From: JBDTMT01 sp033764095
GTDB taxonomy: Bacteria > Desulfobacterota > Binatia > HRBIN30 > CADEER01
Assembly (NCBI GenBank): GCA_033764095.1
Contig: JANRJF010000066.1
Span: forward strand, 1-18,284
Length of the DNA: 18,284 nucleotides
Direction of reading: 5' to 3'
A program made the position numbers and the translations under genes. How positions within the stretch are numbered: the first letter of the stretch is position 1; every line of letters begins with the position of its first letter. This document shows positions 1-7,120 of this stretch, one piece after another. The notes under the pieces are model-generated. The model saw only the letters and a program-made list of their open reading frames with translations, had not been told where the DNA came from and did not search any database.

Positions 1-524
1 GCGTTGCCGCCGGCGCCGCCGCCGACGAACAGCCGATCGGCGAGCCCACCGCCGCTGGGGCGCACGTCCGAGGCGCCGCCGCCGCCGCAGGCATTGAGCG
101 TGCTGCCCGAGTTGCCGCCGCCGTTGTAACCGCCGACGTCGCATACGCCGGAGATCCGGCCCGAGCTGCCGGTCGGCAGGCCGCCGACGCGGATGTCGAA
201 CGTTTCTCCGCTGCCGACTGCCAGGCGGCCTTCCACCGAGCCCGGATCACCGGTGCGGCCGAAGGCGGTGTTGTCGGTGCGGTAGCCGTCGCCGGCGCCG
301 TAGGCCGCGAACATGACCTCGGTCTGGTAGGGCGGCACGGTGAAGGTATCCAGGCCGACCTTGGTGTAGACGCATTGCGCGAGCGGGACGACGGTGTCGC
401 CTTCCCAGGTGTGTCGCGTCGAGGTGACCGTCTCCTGATAGACGCCGTTGGCGCCGCAGGGGGCGGCCGCGCGCGCGGCGGCCGGGACCAGCCACACGCC
501 GATCGCCAGCAGCAGGCGTGTCAT
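1..524 (-). CDS. Secreted glycine-rich protein, N-terminal part (cut by window edge)
   Basis: The frame opens at an ATG (524-522) and runs without a stop to the left edge, giving about 174 residues of a longer protein. It begins with a clear signal peptide (MTRLLLAIGVWLVPAAARA, then AAPCGANG), so the product is probably exported. The mature part contains TFTVPPYQTEV followed by a Gly-rich stretch with GGYNGGG, CGGGGASDVR and DRLFVGGGAGGNA. This pattern (a beta-strand start, then a GGGASD-(V/I)-R loop, then a hydrophobic strand and a poly-Gly run) resembles the bacterial Gly-rich domain related to the glycine-rich region of ALK/LTK receptors. Such domains are found on secreted or surface proteins; the molecular role here is unknown. 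No strong Shine-Dalgarno is visible. The start is chosen because it places the signal peptide at the N-terminus. Confidence 0.75.
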   Translation of the reverse strand, partial: MTRLLLAIGVWLVPAAARAAAPCGANGVYQETVTSTRHTWEGDTVVPLAQCVYTKVGLDTFTVPPYQTEVMFAAYGAGDGYRTDNTAFGRTGDPGSVEGRLAVGSGETFDIRVGGLPTGSSGRISGVCDVGGYNGGGNSGSTLNACGGGGASDVRPSGGGLADRLFVGGGAGGN

Positions 525-677
525 GGCCAGGGAGCTCAGCGTGGACCTCCGCTGCGTCGGGCTGTGCACACGACGACTGTGGCGCCGGGTCGGCCGATTC
601 AGAACCGGCCTTCCGTTCAATTTGCGTTGAAAGGGTGGCGGCGACCGGTGGCCGACCCGCATGCGCGACGGGCGCGC

Positions 678-3551
678 CTAGCGTTTCACCGCGCGTAGTG
701 TGGATCTGCCCGCCCGCGCCTGCGCCAGGACCGCGCGGGCGGCGTCGAGCACCGGGCACGACGGCTCGTCGCGCAGGCGGTGCAGGACCGCCGCCAGCCG
801 CTCGCGACCGGCGTTGCGCGCCGCCCCCGGCAGGCGCGCCAGGGCGGTGGCCGCCTTGAGCGCCCACAACCCGGCGCCCTGCCGTTCGGCGAGCTCGAAC
901 GCGGCGGCGAAGCGCGCCGCAGCGTCCGCCACCGCGCTGGCGTCGGCGCGCGCCAGGGCGAGCTCGCCCTCGATGCGCAGATGCTCCGCCTCGCCGACCC
1001 GCTCGTTGCGGGCGCGCGCCGACGTCGAGGCGCCGGCCAACGCCGCGCGCGCCTCGTCGAGACGTCCGGCAGCGAGACACGCCTCGGCCAGGACGACGTA
1101 CGCGATCGATTCGCCCATGCGCGAGCCGGCGACGCCGTGGCGCGCGATGCGCTCGGTGACACCGTCGATCTCCCGCTCGGTCATGTCGCGCAACCAGCGC
1201 AGCGTCAGGTCGAACGAGGCGAAGCCGAACTGCTGCTGCAGCGCCTCGCCCTGGTCGACCGCGGCGCGCGCCTGGGCGAGGTCGCCTTCGAACAGCGCAC
1301 CGATCGCAGCGAGCGGCAGCGCGTACAACAGATGCACCGAGCCGCCACACTCCAGCGCGCGGGCGATGCTGCGCTGACGCCAGGCGCGCGCCGCCGCGAT
1401 CCGTCCGGCGACCGTGTTGGTCAGCCCGAGCGCGGCGAAATAGGTCACCGTGATGTCGATGATGCCCGGCATGCCGGGCGCCACCTCCAGCCCCAGCCCG
1501 CGCTCCAGCACCTCCAGCGCCGTCGCGAGCTCGGCGGTGAACAGGGCGAGCGTGCCGCGCATCGCCAGGGCGTTGGGCAGCAGGTCCGGCACCGCGGTCT
1601 CGGTCAGCTGCAGGGCGCGGCGACTGATCGAGTCCATCGCGATGAAGTCGCCGCGGTTGCGACTGTGGGCGGCGAGGCTGATCAGCGCCCGCGCCGTACC
1701 GTGCAGGTCGCCGATCGATTCGTAGCCGCGCAGCGCGCGTTCGTGCGCGGCGCGCGCGCCGCTGCTGGCGAAGCCGCTGCAGACGGTGTCCAGATAGCCG
1801 AGCATCGACGACAGCCGCGCATCCTGGGCCCGGTCCACCTGGGCCGGCGGTTGGCGATCGATCAGCCCGATCGCGGTAGCGACCAGGTCGGCGGCCTCGC
1901 GGTGGGCGTGGCGCCGGATCGCGTGCAGTGCGGCGGTCTCGAAGGAGGCGATGGCGCGGTCGCTGCGGCCGGCGCGCTCGAAGTGCCGCGCCGTCTGCAG
2001 CGCCGTGTCGGCGCCGGGGCTGGCGCCGTGACGCTCCAGCGCCGCGCCGGCGCGCGCGTGCAGCTCCGCCCGTCGCGACGCCGGCAGCCGCTGGTACAGG
2101 CACTCGCGATAGAGCGGGTGGCGCAGCTCCCAGCATTGATCCGCCGCGGCGCCGACCGATTCGCCGTCGCGCGCGGCGCGCAGGAACGGCGTCTGCATAG
2201 CCACCGATCGGCAACGCGCCTCGACCTCGGCCAGCGCAACGCCCAGACACGCGGCGAGCAGCGGCGTGGTCGCCTGTGGCTGGCAGACGCTGACGGCCTC
2301 GAGCAGCGCGACATCCTCCGCCGCGATCGCCCGCAGCCAGTGGTCGACCAGCGTCGCCAGGCGGGCCGGCGGCGGATCGGCCGCCAGCCGCTCGGCATCG
2401 ACCGCCCACCCGCCATCGACGCGCGACACGATTCCGCTCCGCTTCCAATGCTCGACCAACAGCGTCAGCAGCAGCGGCGAGCCGCCGCCACGCGCTGCCA
2501 GCCGCGGCTGCAGCTGCCGCGCCGCCGCGGCGTCGAAGGCGCGGGTCAGCAGATCGCGCTGGTCGCCGTCGCCCAGCGCCGCCAACGCCAGTTCGGTCGC
2601 GTCGCTGCGGCGACACACATCGCGGAACTGGCCGAGCAGGTCGACCGCGCTGCCCGGATCGCGGCAGGTGACGAGCAGCGCCACCGGCAGGTTCTGCAGC
2701 CGCCGCGCCAGGCGGGCGAGGATGTCCTGCGAGGCACGATCCGCCCACTGCAGGTCGTCGATGGCGATCAGCAGCGGCCGGTCGGCCGCCAAGGTCGCGA
2801 TCAACGCCAGGCCGTCCTGCGCCATGCGGTGGGCGGTGGTGGGCTCGAACGCGGCGACCGCGCCGTCGGCGAGCTCCGCCAGCAGCGGCGCCCACGCCGG
2901 CGCCGACGCCAGCGCGCGCCGGCACAGCGATCGGTCGCACTGGCGCAGCAGGTCGCCGAACAGCGCCAGCACCGGCGCGTAGGCTTCGCGCTCGGCGCCG
3001 GCGGCGCACGGCGCGCGCGCCACCCGCAGCCGGATCGGCCCGTGGCGGTGGCGGGCCTGGCGGACGGCCGCATCGCACAGCGCCGTCTTGCCGATGCCGG
3101 CCTCACCGGTGATGAGAAAGAACTGGCCGTAGCCGCGCTGGCTCTGCGCCACGCCATTCGCCAGCAGCTCGAGCTCCGACTCGCGCCCGACCAGCTCCGG
3201 TTCCGCGCCGCTCGTGCCGGCCGCCGGCACGAGCGGCGCGATGAAGCGGAAGCCCCGGCCGCGCACCGTCTCGATGAAGCGCGGCGCCTCGTGCGCATCG
3301 CCGAGCGCCGCGCGCAGTTCGAGCAGCGAGCGGCGAAACACCTGGTCGACGACCTGCACGCCCTTCCACGCCTCCGCCCGCAGCTCTTCGCGGCTGATCA
3401 CCTGGCCGGGCCGCGCCACCAGGCAGACCAGCATGTCGAAGGTACGTGGCCGCAGCGCCACCGCGTCCTCGCCGCGCCGCAGGGTGCGCGCCTCGACATC
3501 GAGCCGAAACGGCGGAAACGCAATCTGACGCGAGTCGTCGCCGCGGCGCAT
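678..3551 (-). CDS. Winged-helix / ATPase / TPR transcriptional regulator
   Basis: This 957-residue protein has three parts. Residues about 8-106 form an OmpR/CadC-type winged helix (LRPRTFDMLVCLVARPGQVISREEL, and RGRGFRFIAP as the C-terminal wing). Residues about 120-400 are an AAA_16/STAND-like ATPase module, with VGRESELELL, Walker A GEAGIGKT (149-156) and Walker B LLIAIDDLQWAD (260-271). The rest, to the C-terminus, is Ala-rich helical sequence that looks like TPR repeats. In this family the winged helix binds DNA and the ATPase/TPR part acts as a ligand- or partner-sensing switch. No C-terminal LuxR helix-turn-helix is seen. The gene lies downstream of, and on the same strand as, the P450 gene, but about 300 bp with a palindromic element separates them, so a shared operon is uncertain. 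Its inducer and targets cannot be told from sequence. Long antisense frames across this gene are composition artefacts. Confidence 0.9.
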   Translation of the reverse strand: MRRGDDSRQIAFPPFRLDVEARTLRRGEDAVALRPRTFDMLVCLVARPGQVISREELRAEAWKGVQVVDQVFRRSLLELRAALGDAHEAPRFIETVRGRGFRFIAPLVPAAGTSGAEPELVGRESELELLANGVAQSQRGYGQFFLITGEAGIGKTALCDAAVRQARHRHGPIRLRVARAPCAAGAEREAYAPVLALFGDLLRQCDRSLCRRALASAPAWAPLLAELADGAVAAFEPTTAHRMAQDGLALIATLAADRPLLIAIDDLQWADRASQDILARLARRLQNLPVALLVTCRDPGSAVDLLGQFRDVCRRSDATELALAALGDGDQRDLLTRAFDAAAARQLQPRLAARGGGSPLLLTLLVEHWKRSGIVSRVDGGWAVDAERLAADPPPARLATLVDHWLRAIAAEDVALLEAVSVCQPQATTPLLAACLGVALAEVEARCRSVAMQTPFLRAARDGESVGAAADQCWELRHPLYRECLYQRLPASRRAELHARAGAALERHGASPGADTALQTARHFERAGRSDRAIASFETAALHAIRRHAHREAADLVATAIGLIDRQPPAQVDRAQDARLSSMLGYLDTVCSGFASSGARAAHERALRGYESIGDLHGTARALISLAAHSRNRGDFIAMDSISRRALQLTETAVPDLLPNALAMRGTLALFTAELATALEVLERGLGLEVAPGMPGIIDITVTYFAALGLTNTVAGRIAAARAWRQRSIARALECGGSVHLLYALPLAAIGALFEGDLAQARAAVDQGEALQQQFGFASFDLTLRWLRDMTEREIDGVTERIARHGVAGSRMGESIAYVVLAEACLAAGRLDEARAALAGASTSARARNERVGEAEHLRIEGELALARADASAVADAAARFAAAFELAERQGAGLWALKAATALARLPGAARNAGRERLAAVLHRLRDEPSCPVLDAARAVLAQARAGRSTLRAVKR

Positions 3552-3849
3552 GCGCGGCGGATACTATCGATCGATCCCCACCTCTGCATCCGCATTCTGG
3601 CGCGGCAGGCGGCGCTCGCCGTTCGGCACGCCGGTGACGGACGTCGACACCGCGAATCGTCAGCCGCGCCGCGCGGCGGCAGCGTTGCACCAGGACATCG
3701 TTCGGGCCCCCATCCCTTCCTTCCGCCGCTGCCGCGGGGGAAGGAAGCGGATCCAAGGTAGGCGATGTGTCACAGGGCGTGCTGGTTCTTTTCCTTGCGG
3801 CAGCTGGGGAAGATCGGGACGGGGGCCAGCGCCCGCCCGCGCGCGCGGC
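3552..3849. other. Intergenic spacer between regulator and P450
   Basis: No coding region is convincing here. Most of the right half is the palindromic element described separately. Just upstream of the regulator ATG (minus strand) is a TAGTAT box 9 nt before the start and no Shine-Dalgarno, so a leaderless or very short-leader transcript is possible, but no good -35 box is seen. Confidence 0.6.
3702..3827. repeat. Dispersed palindromic element, copy 1 (~126 bp)
   Basis: The two ends are imperfect inverted repeats: the left begins TCGGGCCCCCATCCC and the right ends GATCGGGACGGGGGCC. Each arm contains its own small hairpin (around CCGCGGGGGAAGGAA on the left, TTCCTTGCGGCAGCTGGGGAA on the right). 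The centre (GCGATGTGTCACAGGGCGTG then CTGGTTC) matches the centre of copy 2 at 5261-5389 (CATGTGCGACAAAGCGGGTTGGTTC). The order of parts is the same in both copies, so they share an origin. There is no coding capacity; it resembles a REP/MITE-like non-autonomous element. Confidence 0.7.
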
Positions 3850-5103
3850 TCAGCAGCGCACCGGCAGGGCGGTCAGGCCGCGCAGTACCGGGTTGGGACG
3901 ATAGGTCGGCGACTCGGTCGCCAGTTCCAGGCGCGGAAAGCGTTCGAGCAGGGCGCGGAACGCGACCTCGCCTTCGAGCCGCGCCAGCGGCGCGCCGAGG
4001 CAGAAGTGGGCGCCGAAGCCGAAGCCCAGATGTGGGTTGGGATCGCGGCCGAGGTCGAGACGCTCGGGATCGGCGAACACGTCGGGATCGTGGTTGGCGG
4101 CGCCGATCCCGACCAGCAGCAGTGAGCCGGCCTCGATCGCCTGGCCGCCGAGCTCGACGTCCTCGCGCGCGACGCGCAGCGTCGCCTGCACCGGCCCGTC
4201 GTAGCGCAGCAGCTCCTCGATCGCGGTGGGCAGCAGCCCGAGGTCGCCGCGCAGGCGCGCCAGCTGGTCGGGCTCGCGCAGCAGCGCCAGCAGGCCGTTG
4301 CCGATCAGGTTGGTGGTGGTCTCGTGGCCGGCGATGAGCAGCAGGTTGCTGGTGGCGAGCAGCTCGGCGTCGCTCAGCGCGTCGTCCGCCTCCTGCGCCT
4401 GCACCATGGCGCTGATCAGATCGTCGCGCGGTGCAGCGCGGCGCGCCGCGATGATCTCGCCGAGATACCCGAAGAGCTGCTGGATCGCCGGCGCACCGGT
4501 GCCGCCAGCGCTCCCGCCGAAGCTCGGCTGGCCGATGCTGGCGACGATCTCCGCCGCCCACGCCTTGAAGCGGCGGTGATCCTCGGGCGGCACGCCGAGC
4601 AGCTCGGCGATGACGATCGCCGGCAGCGGCGCCGCCAGGGCGTCGATGACGTCCATCTGGTCCCGCACCGGCGCCAGCAGCTCGTCGACGATGGCGACGA
4701 CGCGCTCGCGCAGGGCGGCGATGCGGCGCGGCGTGAAGGCCTTGTTGACCAGCTTGCGGACGCGGGTGTGATCCGGCGGGTCCATCACCAGCATCGAGCG
4801 CAGCGTCTGCGCGCCCTGCTGGATGAACGCCGGCAGGCGTTCGAGGTTCTCGCGGATGAACGGGGCGCGCAGGCGGTCGACCGAGAAGCGCGGGTCGCGC
4901 AGCACGGTCTCGACGTCGCTATGGCGGGTGAGGAACCACACCCCGGGCCCGTCCCAACCGCCCACTGGCATCCGCATCACCGGCCGCACCGTGCGCAGCA
5001 GGGCGTAGATCGCGAAGGGGTTCTCCAATCCGCCGCGGCTGCGCAGCGGCAGGAAGAGATCGAAATCGCCGCTCGTCGCCGTGCTCACGTCCGCGTTCGC
5101 CAT
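3850..5103 (-). CDS. Cytochrome P450 monooxygenase
   Basis: This is a full-length soluble bacterial P450 of 417 residues. The diagnostic motifs are in order: the I-helix oxygen-binding motif AGHETT (258-263), the K-helix ExxR (E297-LL-R300 in EELLRYDGPVQ), and the heme loop FGFGAHFCLG (361-370) with Cys368 as thiolate ligand. Residues 107-112 (MDPPDH) and HTRVRKLVNKAFTP fit the C-helix region that contacts the heme propionates. The enzyme would insert one oxygen atom from O2 into an organic substrate using electrons from a ferredoxin partner; no ferredoxin or reductase gene is in the window. The substrate is unknown. The general look is of the CYP107/CYP105-like soluble class, but a family number cannot be given from reading alone. 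It starts at the ATG at 5103, with no visible Shine-Dalgarno, and stops with TGA at 3850. It is divergent from the UbiB-like gene. Confidence 0.95.
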   Translation of the reverse strand: MANADVSTATSGDFDLFLPLRSRGGLENPFAIYALLRTVRPVMRMPVGGWDGPGVWFLTRHSDVETVLRDPRFSVDRLRAPFIRENLERLPAFIQQGAQTLRSMLVMDPPDHTRVRKLVNKAFTPRRIAALRERVVAIVDELLAPVRDQMDVIDALAAPLPAIVIAELLGVPPEDHRRFKAWAAEIVASIGQPSFGGSAGGTGAPAIQQLFGYLGEIIAARRAAPRDDLISAMVQAQEADDALSDAELLATSNLLLIAGHETTTNLIGNGLLALLREPDQLARLRGDLGLLPTAIEELLRYDGPVQATLRVAREDVELGGQAIEAGSLLLVGIGAANHDPDVFADPERLDLGRDPNPHLGFGFGAHFCLGAPLARLEGEVAFRALLERFPRLELATESPTYRPNPVLRGLTALPVRC

Positions 5104-5492
5104 GCGCGACGATTAGCACGGCCCGGCGTCGAAAGCCGCGGTTCTGCAATGAAGACGGCGCGCGGCTGTGTCTATGGCTCGATCGCCTGTCGCGAATCGC
5201 CTCGTCTGTTTATCCGGCGATGAGCCATACGCCATCAGCGGCTTTGCCCATCAAACCACTTCGGACCCCCATCCTGGCCTTCCCCCGCGGTGCGGGGGAA
5301 GGAATCGGATCCATGCCGGCCATGTGCGACAAAGCGGGTTGGTTCGGTTCCTTCCCGCGTCAGCGGGGAAAGGTGAGGATGGGGTCCGAACTGAATTCTT
5401 GGGCAAAGGCCCGCCATCAGCCATCAGCCATAAGCGCGGCGCGAGCAGTGGCGCCGGTGTGCCTGCGCGTCGCGCTGTGGTTTAGTGCGCCG
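5104..5492. other. Divergent intergenic region, P450 / UbiB-like
   Basis: These 389 bp carry the palindromic element copy 2 and its flanks. An open frame continuous with the UbiB-like gene begins at 5220, but its first 91 codons are translated from the palindrome and from GCCATCAGCC direct repeats (about 5222-5240 and 5412-5432), so it is not taken as coding. No convincing promoter hexamers are seen. Confidence 0.6.
5261..5389. repeat. Dispersed palindromic element, copy 2 (~129 bp)
   Basis: The outer inverted repeat runs from TCGGACCCCCATCCT (5261) to its partner AGGATGGGGTCCGA (ending 5389). Each arm folds on itself (TTCCCCCGCGGTGCGGGGGAA on the left; TTCCCGCGTCAGCGGGGAA on the right). Outside these, CTTTGCCCA (5242-5250) and TGGGCAAAG (5400-5408) extend the dyad, so the full cruciform may span about 5240-5410. 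It is homologous to copy 1 at 3702-3827 in both arms and centre. Confidence 0.75.
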
Positions 5493-6770
5493 ATGGTCAT
5501 CCGCCGCTTTCGCGCCTATCGCCTGCTGCGCATCGGGCTCGGGCTCGCCTGGGTGCTGCCACGCTACTGGCTGCTGCTGGCGCGCGAGCGCTTCGTCGGG
5601 CCGGCGCCGGCCGCGGCCTGGACGCGGGCGCACCGCACGGCGGCGCGGCAGCTGCGGCGCCTGGCGCTCGAGCTCGAGGGCGGCCTCATCAAGGCGGCGC
5701 AGGTCGGCGGCGCCCGCGCCGACGTGCTGCCGCGGCCGTTCATCGACGAGCTCAGCCAGTTCCACGACGCCGTGCCGCCGCGCCCCTTCGCGACCCTGAC
5801 GCCGCTGATCGAGGCCGAGCTCGGCGCACCGCTCGCGACCATCTTCGCCGACGTCGACCCGACGCCGCTGGGCGCGGCGTCGCTCGCGCAGGTGCACCGC
5901 GCCCGCCTGCGCGACGGCAGCGAGGTGGTGATCAAGGTCCAGTATCCCGAGGCGCGCCGCATCATCCCGCTCGACCTCGCCTCGCTGCGCTTCGTCATCG
6001 GCCTGGTGCAGCGCATGCAGGACACCATCGACCTGCGCAGCATCGTCAACGAGGTCACGCGCTTCGTCGAGATGGAGCTCGACTTCCGCCGCGAGGCGGC
6101 GTCGACGCAGCGCCTCGGCGCCCTGCTCGCGGCGCGCGACGACGTGCGCGTGCCGCGCGTCCACGACGCCTACAGCCGCGATCGCGTGCTGGTGCTCGAG
6201 TACCTGGATGGGATCCAGGTGACGCGCGTCGCCGCCCTCGCCGCCGCCGGTCCCCGCCCGAGCGAGGTGGCGCGCCGCATCGGCAGCCTCTACGGCGCGA
6301 TGCTCTTCGAGTACGGCTTCTTCCACGGCGATCCGCACCCGGGAAACCTGCTCGTGCTGCCCGATGGACGCATCGGCCTGCTCGACTTCGGCCTGTGCAA
6401 GGAGCTGCCGGCCAACTTCGCCGCGCTGGTCGCCGAAATGATGGTCGCCGCGCTGATCGGCGACGGCGCCGCGGCGCTGCGCGCGGCCGCGGCGCTCAAC
6501 TTCGACATCTCCATTCGCCCCGAGAACCTGCGCGCCATGGTGCTCACCATCGTCGGCGACGACGACACCAGCACCGACGTCGCCAGCGTCCTGCGCGACA
6601 CCCACGTCCGCCGCATCCCCGACGACTTCGGCCTGGTGCTGCGCACCATGCTGCTGCTCAACGGCCTCTCGCACCGCCTCGCTCCAGGCCGCCGCCTCAT
6701 CCAGGGCGAGCTGATCAAGCACCTCGCCGCCGGCGCCCGCGCCACGCTGGCCGCCCCCGATTCGCGCTAG
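5493..6770 (+). CDS. UbiB/ABC1 (AarF/ADCK) family atypical kinase
   Basis: The protein has 425 residues from the ATG at 5493. Family motifs in order are: the N-terminal KxGQ-like element, here KAAQ (67-70, in GGLIKAAQVGG); the Ala-rich nucleotide loop PLGAASLAQVHRA (125-137); the invariant lysine in VVIKVQYPE (K148); the acidic EMELDFRREA (193-202); the catalytic loop HGDPHPGN (278-285); and the metal-binding DFG (298-300). A hydrophobic N-terminal stretch (11-30) could associate with the membrane; no C-terminal transmembrane pair like that of E. coli UbiB is seen. Family members support ubiquinone or other isoprenoid-lipid metabolism, probably as ATPases rather than protein kinases. The frame is open back to 5220, but that part lies in a palindromic repeat, so the later ATG is chosen. 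The change of the KxGQ glycine to alanine is noted as a finding. Confidence 0.9.
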   Translation: MVIRRFRAYRLLRIGLGLAWVLPRYWLLLARERFVGPAPAAAWTRAHRTAARQLRRLALELEGGLIKAAQVGGARADVLPRPFIDELSQFHDAVPPRPFATLTPLIEAELGAPLATIFADVDPTPLGAASLAQVHRARLRDGSEVVIKVQYPEARRIIPLDLASLRFVIGLVQRMQDTIDLRSIVNEVTRFVEMELDFRREAASTQRLGALLAARDDVRVPRVHDAYSRDRVLVLEYLDGIQVTRVAALAAAGPRPSEVARRIGSLYGAMLFEYGFFHGDPHPGNLLVLPDGRIGLLDFGLCKELPANFAALVAEMMVAALIGDGAAALRAAAALNFDISIRPENLRAMVLTIVGDDDTSTDVASVLRDTHVRRIPDDFGLVLRTMLLLNGLSHRLAPGRRLIQGELIKHLAAGARATLAAPDSR

Positions 6771-6874
6771 CCAGCGGGCGCGTGCGCTGCGCGCTTGTCG
6801 CGATCAGCGGCATGTAGCGACACGGTTGGCACGTCGGGCATCGTCGCCATCGAGTCGGCGCCAAAGAAAAAATT

Positions 6875-6903
6875 TGATCTCCGCGCTATCGTCGCGCTAC
6901 AGA
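6875..6903 (+). promoter_or_regulatory. Possible promoter before the secreted protein gene
   Basis: TTGATC is followed at about 17-18 bp by CTACAG/TACAGA, directly after an A/T-rich tract. The match to -35/-10 consensus is weak and it lies about 220 bp before the start codon, so this is only a candidate. Confidence 0.2.
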
Positions 6904-7109
6904 CCGCCACAAATCTCCCAATCCGCACCGATATACGGCCGGAATCGATGGTGGCGAGCGCATCCCACCGTGTCGACGACTCCATGCGCTGATCCGCCTC
7001 GCCGGCTCACGCGTCGATGTCGCCACGCTGCGGGCGCGTTCGCCGACCCTCATCTGGCAGCGCGAAGAGTTTCCGCGACGCACGCCGGCTGGTTCCGGCC
7101 CCAGAGCTG

Positions 7110-7114
7110 AGGAG
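7110..7114 (+). promoter_or_regulatory. Ribosome binding site (AGGAG)
   Basis: AGGAG lies 6 nt before the ATG at 7121. It fixes the start of the 1656-residue protein, whose signal peptide begins there. Confidence 0.7.
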
Positions 7115-7120
7115 ACATCG

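Larger units (their letters stand above)
6771..7120. other. Intergenic region upstream of the 1656-residue secreted protein
   Basis: These 350 bp hold no convincing gene. A short A/T-rich patch (about 6864-6878, AAAGAAAAAATTTGATC) stands out from the GC-rich surroundings and is the best place for promoter elements. A ribosome binding site sits at the right end. Confidence 0.6.

Noticed and set aside
247..3078. A 943-codon open frame on the minus strand
   Set aside because: Another frame of the same regulator region; Arg/Ala/Gly low-complexity composition and no motifs. It would also overlap the start of the glycine-rich protein.
780..3761. A 993-codon open frame on the plus strand
   Set aside because: It lies antisense to the winged-helix/ATPase gene, is rich in Arg, Gln, Gly and Ala with no domain pattern, and exists because GC-rich codons leave few stops on the other strand.
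5220..5492. N-terminal extension of the UbiB-like gene by 91 codons
   Set aside because: The added residues are translated from a palindromic repeat also found at 3702-3827 and from GCCATCAGCC repeats; family members begin close to the ATG at 5493.
5424..6722. A 432-codon open frame antisense to the UbiB-like gene
   Set aside because: The sense strand carries all kinase motifs; the antisense product is rich in Asp, His, Gln and Arg repeats with no recognisable fold.
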